This document shows, in pieces, positions 7,615 through 14,971 of a DNA stretch of 21,388 bases. The notes under the pieces were generated by a model that saw only the letters and a list, made by a program, of their open reading frames with translations, had not been told where the DNA came from and made no database searches. The translations under genes were made by a program, and so were the position numbers. Origin of the DNA: Hyphomicrobium sp. (lineage in GTDB: Bacteria > Pseudomonadota > Alphaproteobacteria > Rhizobiales > Hyphomicrobiaceae); NCBI GenBank assembly GCA_030609245.1, contig JAUWCP010000013.1, positions 1-21,388 of the forward strand, written 5' to 3'. Each line of letters opens with the position of its first letter. Within the stretch, counting starts at the first letter, position 1.

Positions 7615-8880
7615 TTATCTGGCTGGCTTGCGCACGGGAAGCGGTATGGGAGAGGCCGTGGCGGCCGATCCCGCGTTGAGCACTTGCGGAGCTGCGAATG
7701 ACTCTGCCGTGGCGGCCTTAGCTGCGGCCGCCTGCCTCGCCCGTCTCCCGCGTTCCACCTTACGCCAATTGGATACGGCGGCGTTGTGCTGGATCAGCGT
7801 CGTGGAGAAGGCGTGACCACCGGATCCGTCAGCAACGAAGAAGAGTTCTTTTGTTTCCGCTGGTTTGAGCGCGGCATCGATGGCGGAGCGACCTGGATTG
7901 CAGATTGGCGTCGGTGGTAACCCCTTTATTTGATAGGTGTTATGGGCCGTCTGCTGATGAAGATCGGCACGCGTGATGGGACGCCCCAAGCCGCCCTGGC
8001 CGCCAGCGATACCATAGATGACGGTCGGATCGGACTGCAGCCGCATACCCGTGCGCAGGCGATTCATGAAGACGCCGGCAACGCGGCTACGCTCATCGGG
8101 ACGGCCTGTCTCCTTCTCGACGATAGAGGCAAAGATGATGGCCTCTTGCGGGCTCTTCAACGGCAGATCCGCTTGGCGATTCGCCCACGCCTGAGCCAGA
8201 TAACGCTGCATCTCCACCTGCATACGCTCCAGCAGCTCTTGGCGCGCCATACCCTTGGAGAAACGATAGGTGTCAGGGAGCAGCGAACCTTCCTGCGGGA
8301 TGTCGGTGATTTCGCCGTCCAGGTCGGGCTCGCCGCGCACGCGCTCCACGATCTGCTGACTGGTCAAGCCTTCAGGAATGGTAAGCTTCAATAGGATGCT
8401 CTTGCCTTGGACCAGTGTGTTGAGCACATCGGCCATGCTGGCATGTTTCTTAATCTCGTATTCGCCCGCCTTAAGTTCGACCGGGCTATCACGGAGCGCA
8501 TTGCGCAAGAGGTAGCTAGCAATGAATGTCCAGCGGTTGGAGATGATCCCTTGCCGCTCCAGTCGCGTCGCAATCTCGATGCGCCCCTCCCCTTTAGGAA
8601 TGGCGACAACACGAGAGACCGGCAGAGGTCCCGCGCTTTCGAACTGGTGATAGAGCAGTGCGCTCAAGGCACCGACCACCACCATGATGACAAGAAGCAG
8701 CGTGAGCACACCGCTGACAAAGCGGATCAACCCGCCCGCTGGTGGCGGCTGCACTGGCTCGTGATTCCCATCTGGGCGCATTGGCGCGCGCGAGGGCTCG
8801 AGCATCTCCGCGGGGCTACGCGGGCGCACACCGGCTTTGTGAAATACTGGCTCCTGCCGCGGAAGGCGGGTATTTCTCAT
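7615..8880 (-). CDS. mltG: Endolytic murein transglycosylase MltG (YceG-like)
   Basis: MltG cleaves nascent peptidoglycan glycan strands at the outer face of the inner membrane and is thought to set chain length. The 421-residue product has a proline-rich cytoplasmic N-terminus, one membrane helix at about 52-78, a LysM-like region (IPKGEGRIEIATRL) and the YceG catalytic domain. The catalytic glutamate is E255 in ASIVEKET, followed by FMNRLRTGMRLQSDPTVIYG and the GLPPTPICNPG loop. An alanine-rich tail of about 45 residues after NWRKVERGR is extra relative to E. coli. The ATG at 8880 (MRNTRL) was chosen; an in-frame GTG at 8898 adds six residues, and neither has a strong Shine-Dalgarno sequence. 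It lies downstream of fabF (125-base gap) and upstream of yicC (129-base gap). Confidence 0.95.
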   Translation of the reverse strand: MRNTRLPRQEPVFHKAGVRPRSPAEMLEPSRAPMRPDGNHEPVQPPPAGGLIRFVSGVLTLLLVIMVVVGALSALLYHQFESAGPLPVSRVVAIPKGEGRIEIATRLERQGIISNRWTFIASYLLRNALRDSPVELKAGEYEIKKHASMADVLNTLVQGKSILLKLTIPEGLTSQQIVERVRGEPDLDGEITDIPQEGSLLPDTYRFSKGMARQELLERMQVEMQRYLAQAWANRQADLPLKSPQEAIIFASIVEKETGRPDERSRVAGVFMNRLRTGMRLQSDPTVIYGIAGGQGGLGRPITRADLHQQTAHNTYQIKGLPPTPICNPGRSAIDAALKPAETKELFFVADGSGGHAFSTTLIQHNAAVSNWRKVERGRRARQAAAAKAATAESFAAPQVLNAGSAATASPIPLPVRKPAR

Positions 8881-8917
8881 GGGTCCGTTCAGGTTCACCG
8901 ACGCGGTCGATCTCGCT

Positions 8918-8931
8918 CGGCATGTGTGCCG
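8918..8931 (-). promoter_or_regulatory. Inverted repeat next to a possible -10 element upstream of mltG
   Basis: CGGCA and TGCCG (8918-8922 and 8927-8931) form a perfect 5-bp inverted repeat around TGTG. On the minus strand it directly follows an AATATACG stretch that could be a -10 element (TATACG), with TTGCCG-like hexamers about 15 bases upstream of it. It could be an operator or early-transcript hairpin of an mltG promoter inside the fabF-mltG gap, but the -35 match and spacing are poor. Confidence 0.22.
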
Positions 8932-9023
8932 TATATTGCCCCGACCCTATCGGCAAATGTGGCAAAAGCGCGAAACGAACTCGGGTATTCGCCAGCACTG
9001 CAGAACTAAGTGGCCAATACGCC

Positions 9024-10286
9024 TCAGATAACGCGGCGCAGAATTAAGGACGCGTTGGTTCCGCCGAAACCGAATGAGTTCGACAACACCGTGTTGATCT
9101 CGCGCTCCTTTGCCTCATGCGGCACCAAGTCGATAGGCGTATTGACCGACGGATTATCGAGGTTGAGGGTCGGCGGTACAATATTGTCGCGGATTGCGAG
9201 CACCGAGAAGATCGCCTCGATGGCGCCCGCAGCTCCAAGGAGATGACCGGTCGCCGACTTGGTCGAAGACATCGCAAGCTTGCCGCTCGCGTTGCCGAAC
9301 AACCGCTCCACTGCACGCAACTCGATCTCATCGCCCATCGGGGTGGATGTGCCGTGCGCGTTCACATAGTCAATGTCGCTCGCTTCAATCCCTGCGCGGT
9401 TTAGTGCGGCCCGCATACACCGACTGGCGCCGTCGCCGCTCTCTTCGGGCGCGGTGATGTGAAAGGCATCGCCAGACATCCCGTAGCCTATGACCTCGGC
9501 GTATATCTTGGCGCCGCGCGCCTTGGCATGTTCCAATTCCTCCAGCACCACGATGCCTGCCCCTTCGCCCATGACAAAGCCATCGCGGTCCTTATCGTAA
9601 GGCCGGGACGCCTGCGTGGGGCGATCATTGAAGCCAGTCGACAGCGCGCGGCAGGCGGCGAAGCCGGCAATGGCGACGCGGCAGATCGGCGACTCGCTGC
9701 CGCCTGCGACCATAACGTCGGCGTCCCCCAACGCAACGAGACGGCTCGCGTCACCAATCGCGTGCGAGCCTGTAGAGCAGGCCGTAACGACCGAATGGTT
9801 GGGGCCCTTCAATTGGTGCCTGATGGAGACATGGCCCGAGGCGAGATTTATTAGGCGCCCGGGAATAAAGAATGGGCTGACACGGCGCGGACCCTTTTCA
9901 TGAAGAAGAATCGACGTCGCGGCGATGCCGGGCAGACCACCGATGCCGGAGCCTATGAGGACGCCGGTCCGTTCTTGCTTTTCGCTCGTGTCCGCCTTGT
10001 AGCCGGCATCGGCCAGTGCCTGTTCGGAAGCGGCCATGGCGTAGACGATAAACTCATCGACTTTGCGCTGCTCCTTGGGTGCCATCCAATCGTCGGGATT
10101 GAATTTGCCCTCAGATGTTTCGCCGCGCGGAATAAGGCACGCGATCTGACAGCTAAGATCGGAAACGTCGAATTCCTCGACGCGACGCGCGCCATTAGCG
10201 CCGGCAAGTAATGCCGACCAGGACGACTCGACACCACATCCAACGGGAGAAACGATTCCAAGTCCTGTAATGACGACGCGACGCAT
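9024..10286 (-). CDS. fabF: Beta-ketoacyl-ACP synthase II
   Basis: FabF condenses malonyl-ACP with acyl-ACP in type II fatty acid elongation. The 420-residue product begins MRRVVITGLGIVSPVG, the standard KAS II start. The thiolase-fold catalytic triad is complete: nucleophile C170 in TACSTGSHAIG, H311 in NAHGTSTPMGD and H348 in SATGHLLGAAG, with K343 nearby and the C-terminal NSFGFGGTNASL loop. I chose the ATG at 10286 because AAGGA lies 5 bases upstream and the family starts there; the frame stays open 14 codons further up without similarity. It follows acpP on the same strand after 142 bases, the usual acpP-fabF pairing. Confidence 0.97.
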   Translation of the reverse strand: MRRVVITGLGIVSPVGCGVESSWSALLAGANGARRVEEFDVSDLSCQIACLIPRGETSEGKFNPDDWMAPKEQRKVDEFIVYAMAASEQALADAGYKADTSEKQERTGVLIGSGIGGLPGIAATSILLHEKGPRRVSPFFIPGRLINLASGHVSIRHQLKGPNHSVVTACSTGSHAIGDASRLVALGDADVMVAGGSESPICRVAIAGFAACRALSTGFNDRPTQASRPYDKDRDGFVMGEGAGIVVLEELEHAKARGAKIYAEVIGYGMSGDAFHITAPEESGDGASRCMRAALNRAGIEASDIDYVNAHGTSTPMGDEIELRAVERLFGNASGKLAMSSTKSATGHLLGAAGAIEAIFSVLAIRDNIVPPTLNLDNPSVNTPIDLVPHEAKEREINTVLSNSFGFGGTNASLILRRVI

Positions 10287-10420
10287 TCTTGTCCTTCGGG
10301 AGTTTGCTTCAGCCCGCGTACCGTTCAAGCGTTACCACGGTTTGCGCGCGTGCGTCCCGCAGACAAGCCGCGATCTAGACCTCCTGTGTGCGCGCCATTT
10401 GCCACGCCGTCAGGATGGTC

Positions 10421-10440
10421 AGCCCGCGTCACGCGGGGCT
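10421..10440 (-). other. Stem-loop at the end of acpP with the stop codon in its loop
   Basis: On the minus strand the last acpP codons form a hairpin: AGCCCCGCG (10440-10432) pairs with CGCGGGCT (10428-10421), giving 8 bp with one bulged C, and the TGA stop codon (10431-10429) is exactly the three-base loop. No T run follows, so it is not a classical terminator. It could mark the 3' end of a separate, stable acpP transcript or limit read-through into fabF. Confidence 0.5.
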
Positions 10441-10671
10441 GGCGTTCTTCTCGAGGAACTTCACCGCATCGCCAACGGTCAGGATGTGCTCGGCGGCGTC
10501 ATCGGGAATTTCGCAGCCAAACTCCTCCTCGAAAGCCATCACGAGTTCGACCGTATCCAAACTGTCGGCGCCCAGGTCATCAATGAAGCTAGCGTTCTCG
10601 GTGACCTTCTCGGCCTCCACACCCAAATGCTCCACGACAATCTTTTTCACGCGCTCCGCGACATCGCTCAT
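10429..10671 (-). CDS. acpP: Acyl carrier protein
   Basis: AcpP carries growing acyl chains on a phosphopantetheine arm through fatty acid synthesis. The 80-residue acidic product (MSDVAERVKKIVVEHLGV...) has the GADSLDTVELV motif; the attachment serine is S37, corresponding to Ser36 of mature E. coli ACP. Length and helix pattern are normal. The ATG at 10671 is supported by an AGGGAAG purine-rich stretch just upstream and by family length; the long open frame upstream to 10899 lacks similarity and is rejected. A 345-base gap separates it from fabG, so it may have its own promoter, although I could not identify one. Its stop codon lies in the loop of a hairpin (10421-10440). Confidence 0.97.
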   Translation of the reverse strand: MSDVAERVKKIVVEHLGVEAEKVTENASFIDDLGADSLDTVELVMAFEEEFGCEIPDDAAEHILTVGDAVKFLEKNASPA

Positions 10672-11016
10672 CGTCTTCCCTCGTGTCGTTTGCTCTTGGC
10701 AATCTGAATTCAAGTTGTTGTTGGGGTTACCCGCGGTCCGGCCATCCTTCTTGCACAGTTCCGAGGGCTCGCAACTGGCGGCCGCTGAAACAACGCTGTT
10801 ATCCCCACTCTTCGCCCGCCGAGCACCGCTCGAATCTACGGCCCGTCTGGGCCGGTACCGTTGCGTCGACAGCGCGAAAACCGTCCGGCTCGTTAACACA
10901 ATTCACTGGGCTTGGCCAGCACCCCAGGGCGGCTGTCACCTGCCATGTGAAGCCCCTGAAAGCCGGGGCCAATACAGGCATGAGAGTGGATGAAACGGCG
11001 TTGTTTACCATGCGTG
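10672..11016. other. 345-base intergenic region between fabG and acpP
   Basis: No credible gene. On the minus strand I see a weak hairpin shortly after fabG, GCCCC/GGGGC around an 8-base loop at about 10951-10968, followed by only two T residues, and a second hairpin, CGGCCC/GGGCCG around AGAC at about 10840-10855. TTGTGTTAACG at about 10890-10900 is the most AT-rich stretch, but no -35/-10 pair with acceptable spacing could be defended. The long gap and the normally high demand for acpP mRNA suggest a separate acpP promoter. Confidence 0.5.
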
Positions 11017-11760
11017 TTAGACCATCGCCATGCCGCCATTGATATGAAGCGTCTGGCCGGTGATATAGGCCGCCTCCGCGCTCGCCAAATAAACAGCACC
11101 GGCGGCGACCTCGTCAGGGGTGCCAAAACGCTGTGCCGGGATCATCTTGGCGATTTCCTCGGTCTGCTTTTCGTTGAGGGCATCCGTCATGGCGGTCTGG
11201 ATGAACCCCGGCGCGATGCAATTTGCGGTAATGCCGCGTGGCGCCACCTCGCGGGCCAGCGACTTCGTCATACCGATGACGCCGGCCTTCGAGGCGGCGT
11301 AATTGCCCTGGCCAGGATTGCCAAAGACACCCGATACGGACGCGATGTTGATGATGCGCCCGAAGTTCGGCCTGGCGCGTAGCATGGCGCGGGCCGCAGC
11401 GCGGCAAAGCATGAAAGTCGAGGTCAGATTGACGGCGATCACATCATCCCACTGGTCGTCTTTCATGACCATGAAGAGATTGTCGCGGGCGAGGCCAGCG
11501 TTGTTCACCAGAATGGAAAGACCGCCCATCTTGGCGACCGCCTCGTCAATAAGCTTGGCGACGGCTGCACGGTCTGCCAGATCGCAGGGCAACACATGAA
11601 CGCGGTCCCCAAGTTCCTTGGCAAGCGCCTCAAGTTTGTCGCTCTGCCGTCCTGAGATGGCGACGGTTGCGCCCGCAGTGTGGAACGCGCGAGCGATCGC
11701 ACCGCCGATACCGCCGGTTGCTCCGGTAACAAGGGCCGTCTTGCCCGAGAGGTCGAACAT
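11017..11760 (-). CDS. fabG: 3-oxoacyl-ACP reductase
   Basis: FabG is the NADPH-dependent short-chain dehydrogenase that reduces 3-ketoacyl-ACP. The 247-residue product shows the Rossmann glycine motif TGATGGIGGAI (12-22), NNAG at 86-89, N111, catalytic S141 (IASVSG), Y154 and K158 in the YAASK motif, and ends HINGGMAMV as FabG proteins do. The ATG at 11760 has AAGGA about 6 bases upstream. It lies 17 bases after the fabD stop, so the two are almost certainly co-transcribed. Its place between fabD and acpP supports FabG rather than another short-chain dehydrogenase. Confidence 0.97.
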   Translation of the reverse strand: MFDLSGKTALVTGATGGIGGAIARAFHTAGATVAISGRQSDKLEALAKELGDRVHVLPCDLADRAAVAKLIDEAVAKMGGLSILVNNAGLARDNLFMVMKDDQWDDVIAVNLTSTFMLCRAAARAMLRARPNFGRIINIASVSGVFGNPGQGNYAASKAGVIGMTKSLAREVAPRGITANCIAPGFIQTAMTDALNEKQTEEIAKMIPAQRFGTPDEVAAGAVYLASAEAAYITGQTLHINGGMAMV

Positions 11761-11777
11761 GGCGTTTCCTTAGACTT

Positions 11778-12725
11778 CTAAGTGTTGAGTTGATCCAGCG
11801 CAGCGTCGACCTCGGCCGGCGTGCCGATGCTGATGGCGTTGAGAGTTTTTTCCGTTCGCTTGACAAGGCCTGCGAGGACCTTGCCGACGCCGACTTCGTA
11901 GATGTCCGTGACACCGTTGGCTGTCATGTAGGTAACACATTCGCGCCACCGTACGGTGCCTGTCACCTGCTCTACAAGCCGCATCTTGATCTCTGCCGGG
12001 TCCGTGACAGGCTCTGCAATCACGTTTGCAACGACCGGGACAATAGGCGCCTGAACATCGATACTTGCGAGCGCCTCAGCCATTGCATCCGCAGCAGGTT
12101 GCATCAGCGCGCAATGGAACGGCGCGGAAACTGGTAAGGGCACGGTGCGGCGCACACCGAATTGCTTTCCGACTTCCAGAACGCGGTCGAGCGCCGCTTT
12201 GTCGCCGGAAAGCACGACCTGCAAGGGCTCATTGTCATTGGCAATCTGACACACATCACCTTGCGCAGCTGCTTGGGCTACTTTCCGTGCAACATCGATC
12301 CCAACGCCGAGCAGTGCGCTCATTGCGCCCTTCCCCACTGGCACGGCGGCTTGCATGGCTTGACCTCTGAGCTTCAACAGCCGCACAGCATCGGCGAGTG
12401 AAAACGCGCCAGCAGCGGCAAGTGCGGAATACTCGCCCAGCGAGTGGCCTGCAACGAACTTGACCTTGCCCTTGAGAGAGAAACCCTTCTCCTGCTCCAG
12501 GACGCGCATGACGGCCATCGACACCGCCAAAAGCGCTGGCTGCGCGTTCTCGGTGAGCGTAAGCGTCTCCTTGGGGCCCTCCCACATAATCTGCGACAGA
12601 TTCTGCGACAGGACCGCGTCGACCTCCTCGAAGACCTCACGCGCTGCGCCATAGGCCTCAGCCAGCTCGCGCCCCATGCCAACGTCCTGGCTGCCCTGCC
12701 CTGGAAATACGAATGCGACCGCCAT
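11778..12725 (-). CDS. fabD: Malonyl-CoA:ACP acyltransferase
   Basis: FabD transfers malonyl from CoA to acyl carrier protein, supplying the extender unit for fatty acid synthesis. The 315-residue product begins MAVAFVFPGQGSQDVGMG with the expected FPGQGSQ motif, has nucleophile S95 in GHSLGEYSAL and catalytic H204 in APFHCALM, and the family's C-terminal VGVGKVLAGLVKR. The ATG at 12725 has AAGGA 9 bases upstream. It is the first gene of the minus-strand block, with a good promoter candidate about 70-100 bases upstream, and is followed closely by fabG. Confidence 0.97.
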   Translation of the reverse strand: MAVAFVFPGQGSQDVGMGRELAEAYGAAREVFEEVDAVLSQNLSQIMWEGPKETLTLTENAQPALLAVSMAVMRVLEQEKGFSLKGKVKFVAGHSLGEYSALAAAGAFSLADAVRLLKLRGQAMQAAVPVGKGAMSALLGVGIDVARKVAQAAAQGDVCQIANDNEPLQVVLSGDKAALDRVLEVGKQFGVRRTVPLPVSAPFHCALMQPAADAMAEALASIDVQAPIVPVVANVIAEPVTDPAEIKMRLVEQVTGTVRWRECVTYMTANGVTDIYEVGVGKVLAGLVKRTEKTLNAISIGTPAEVDAALDQLNT

Positions 12726-12794
12726 CCGTTTTCGTCCTTATTTGGGAATCGTGAGCGGCTGGCCAGAAGAAGACAAAGGGGCCGCACGCACCGC

Positions 12795-12823
12795 TTTAGC
12801 CACGCCGCCCAGCAGTCTGTCAA
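12795..12823 (-). promoter_or_regulatory. Candidate promoter of fabD-fabG
   Basis: On the minus strand a perfect TTGACA (12823-12818), preceded by C as in the alphaproteobacterial CTTGAC consensus, is followed after exactly 17 bases by GCTAAA (12800-12795), a weaker -10 match with 3 of 6 positions. This would start transcription about 60 bases upstream of the fabD ATG. Confidence 0.55.
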
Positions 12824-12892
12824 GCCAGCCGACCCCATTGGTCGCGGCCCGGCCAGGCAGAGACCGCTGCCACCTGAGCCCTGCTTCGCCTC

Positions 12893-12920
12893 TTGCCGGG
12901 AGTGGAATTTAGCGTATAAA
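12893..12920 (+). promoter_or_regulatory. Candidate promoter of rpsF-rpsR
   Basis: TTGCCG (12893-12898, 4 of 6 with TTGACA and preceded by C) and TATAAA (12915-12920, 5 of 6 with TATAAT) are separated by 16 bases. This is the best sigma-70-type match on the plus strand of the gap and implies a leader of about 170 bases before rpsF. Confidence 0.5.
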
Positions 12921-13040
12921 GCGCCACTTACCCGCTCCGGTTGGAGGCTGAACGGGAGTCCGCGGCAGCGCGGCAGGGCTTTAAGGCCCGTCTCCCAGTG
13001 TCTTCGCTCTCATGGGTGACCTGATTGGGCCTTTCTCGGG

Positions 13041-13080
13041 GTCCGTAAGGGGCTTTGCGCCGGAGCGCTTGGACAACCGA
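13041..13080 (+). promoter_or_regulatory. Structured rpsF leader, possible S6:S18 binding site
   Basis: GTCC (13041-13044) can pair with GGAC (13071-13074), enclosing a GCGC-CGGA-GCGC hairpin (13057-13068), with CCG trinucleotides at 13060-13062 and 13077-13079. Many bacteria carry an rpsF leader element that binds the S6:S18 complex and contains a CCG box. I cannot confirm the consensus by eye, so this is a candidate from position and general features only. Confidence 0.25.
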
Positions 13081-13096
13081 ACGAAAGGCTGAACGC

Positions 13097-13660
13097 ATGC
13101 CACTCTATGAGCATGTCTTCCTGGCGCGCCAGGACGTCTCGAACGCTCAAATCGAGGCACTCACCAAGGAATACACAGCCCTCATCGAAGAAGGTGGCGG
13201 CAAGGTCACCAAGAGCGAGTACTGGGGCCTTAAGTCCCTGGCCTATAAAATCAAGAAGAGCCGCAAGGCGCACTTCTCTCTTCTGAATATCGATGCACCA
13301 CACGACGCTGTCGCTGAGATGGAGCGGCGGATGGGGCTGTCGACCGAGGTCCTTCGCTTCTTGACGCTTAAGGTCGACGAGCACGAGACCGAGCCCTCGG
13401 TCATGATGCGCAAGGGTGATCGGGACGACCGGCGTGATGGTGATCGCGGCTTTGGCGGCCGCGGCGGCTTCCGTGGTGGCGGTGGCCGCGGCGGGGGTGG
13501 CTTCCGCGGCGATCGCGATTCGGGTAGGCCGCGTCCGCCGCGTGGTGATCGCGAAGGCGGCGAGCGCCCGCCACGGCCACCCCGCGAAGAAAAAGACGCA
13601 CCCGCACCCGCAGCTGAGGCCAAGCCCAGCGAAGCGCCCAGCAAAGATTCGGAGGCATAA
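13097..13660 (+). CDS. rpsF: 30S ribosomal protein S6 with RGG-rich C-terminal extension
   Basis: S6 binds the 16S rRNA central domain together with S18. The S6 fold is residues 1-100 (MPLYEHVFLARQDVS..., YWGLKSLAYKIKKSRKAHF, then EMERRMGLSTEVLRFLTLKV). Residues 108-163 are an Arg/Gly/Asp-rich extension with repeated GRGG and FRGG units, followed by an Ala/Pro/Glu tail to residue 187; E. coli S6 has about 131-135 residues. Extended charged S6 tails are common in alphaproteobacteria, but the glycine-dense RGG form resembles RNA-binding RGG boxes. The ATG at 13097 is chosen because the product begins at the family start; a purine-rich GAAAGG lies about 8 bases upstream. It is first in the rpsF-rpsR-DUF2232-rplI series. 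Confidence 0.96.
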   Translation: MPLYEHVFLARQDVSNAQIEALTKEYTALIEEGGGKVTKSEYWGLKSLAYKIKKSRKAHFSLLNIDAPHDAVAEMERRMGLSTEVLRFLTLKVDEHETEPSVMMRKGDRDDRRDGDRGFGGRGGFRGGGGRGGGGFRGDRDSGRPRPPRGDREGGERPPRPPREEKDAPAPAAEAKPSEAPSKDSEA

Positions 13661-13663
13661 GTC

Positions 13664-13912
13664 ATGGCTGAGATCGCATCGGGTGGAGGACGCCGCCCCT
13701 TTCATCGCCGCCGTAAGACGTGCCCCTTTTCAGGCGACCATGCTCCAAAGATCGATTACAAGGATGTGCGTCTGCTGGGACGGTATGTATCGGAGCGAGG
13801 CAAGATCGTTCCAAGCCGCATTACAGCCGTTTCGGCCAAGAAGCAGCGTGAGCTGTCGCGGGCCATCAAGCGGGCACGTTTCTTGGGGCTGTTGCCCTAC
13901 ATCTTGAAGTGA
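13664..13912 (+). CDS. rpsR: 30S ribosomal protein S18
   Basis: S18 pairs with S6 on the 30S platform. The 82-residue product has the KTCPFSG start of the fold, IDYKDVRLLGRYVSERGKI, then PSRITAVSAKKQRELSRAIKRAR and the family ending FLGLLPYILK. It begins three bases after the rpsF stop, and its Shine-Dalgarno GGAGG (13651-13655) lies inside the last rpsF codons, 8 bases from the ATG, so the two are translated as a coupled pair. Confidence 0.98.
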   Translation: MAEIASGGGRRPFHRRRKTCPFSGDHAPKIDYKDVRLLGRYVSERGKIVPSRITAVSAKKQRELSRAIKRARFLGLLPYILK

Positions 13913-14014
13913 CGAGCCCAGTGTTCGACCTCCGGGTCTGACTTCTTTCAAGGGTTGGGACGAAGGGGCGGTTGTCCCCGTCTCTAACCGCGAGAACGCG
14001 GGACAGCTTTTCTG

Positions 14015-14971
14015 ATGCCGTACAAACTCCTGATCGCGCTCGGCGCCGGCCTTGTTTCGGCTACAGTGTTCGCGTCCGCGACGACGGGCCCGTTGCTCGT
14101 GCGCATTGTGCTTTTTCTTTTGACGCCGCTTGCGCTTTTTTTGGCGGGGCTTGGCATTGGGCCCCTGGCGGCGGCCATCGCCGGTATCGCGGGAACAGCA
14201 CTCGTTTTTGCCGCAGGCAGTAGCACGGCCGCACTCATTTTTGCCGCGAGCCAAGCGTTGCCCGTGGTCGTGCTCGCGCACCTTGCCTCTCTCAATCGAC
14301 AGTCTCCCGGCGAGACAGAATGGTATCCAATCGGCCGAGTCGTGCTTGCCGCAGCACTGATGGCGGCCGTTTTTTCGATGCTCACACTGTTCCTACTGGG
14401 TGGGGACGTCGAGACATTGCGCGCGACATTGCGAACCATGCTGGAATCCTTCATCCAGACAGAACTCGCCAAGATACCCGACGCACCTGTCCTGGGTTCC
14501 AAAGAAATCGACGAGGTAACCTCCGTCACGCTCGCGCTGCTGCCTGCGGCCTCGGCCATCTCCACCATGGGCAGTCTGCTATTCAACATGTGGCTTGCAG
14601 GGCGCATTACGCTTGCATCGGGCCGGTTGCGGCGACCCTGGCCCGACCTTGCGGCGATGACCTATCCCCCCGGCACGGCGCTGATGCTTGCTGCTGCGAC
14701 AGCGGCTGCATTTCTCTCCGGGTTTTTGGGGCTCATAGCCATGGGCTTCGCGGGCCCGCTGTTTCTTTCATACGTGCTCATGGGACTGGCCGTCGTGCAT
14801 TACATCACGCGTGGCCGCCCATGGCGCCCGTTTGCATTGTGGGCGATCTATGCCGCGCTCTTCATCGTGAACACGGTTGCCTCGCTCGCCGTCGCTATTC
14901 TCGGCCTAACGGAATCGGTCTGGCCCCTTCGCAAGATGCTCCAACCGCCATCCGAACCGCCGAAATCGTAA
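14015..14971 (+). CDS. DUF2232 family polytopic membrane protein
   Basis: The 318-residue product is very hydrophobic, with about seven to eight membrane segments in two groups (about 5-95 and 105-130, then about 175-200 and 225-300) separated by a soluble stretch at about 133-165 rich in charged residues. No catalytic motif is visible. Placement between rpsR and rplI and the overall pattern match the DUF2232 family, which sits at this place in many alphaproteobacteria and is of unknown function. The 102-base gap after rpsR holds two small hairpins, at 13927-13938 and 13959-13982. No good Shine-Dalgarno precedes the ATG. The conserved location suggests a tie to ribosome or growth-related expression, but this is inference. 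Confidence 0.85.
   Translation: MPYKLLIALGAGLVSATVFASATTGPLLVRIVLFLLTPLALFLAGLGIGPLAAAIAGIAGTALVFAAGSSTAALIFAASQALPVVVLAHLASLNRQSPGETEWYPIGRVVLAAALMAAVFSMLTLFLLGGDVETLRATLRTMLESFIQTELAKIPDAPVLGSKEIDEVTSVTLALLPAASAISTMGSLLFNMWLAGRITLASGRLRRPWPDLAAMTYPPGTALMLAAATAAAFLSGFLGLIAMGFAGPLFLSYVLMGLAVVHYITRGRPWRPFALWAIYAALFIVNTVASLAVAILGLTESVWPLRKMLQPPSEPPKS

Larger units (their letters stand above)
12726..13096. other. 371-base divergent intergenic region between fabD and rpsF
   Basis: No gene seen. It carries a candidate fabD promoter on the minus strand (12795-12823), a candidate rpsF promoter on the plus strand (12893-12920), and about 170 bases of GC-rich rpsF leader with nested inverted repeats. 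One is GGGAG (12954-12958) with CTCCC (12992-12996), enclosing GGGC (12976-12979) with GCCC (12986-12989). Confidence 0.6.

Noticed and set aside
10672..10899. Longer acpP product of 156 residues
   Set aside because: The first 76 residues look unlike any carrier protein, and the 80-residue form has the family start and length.
13010..13705. 231-codon minus-strand frame with long Ala/Thr runs opposite rpsF
   Set aside because: Low-complexity translation of the RGG-coding repeats on the wrong strand; rpsF is certain.
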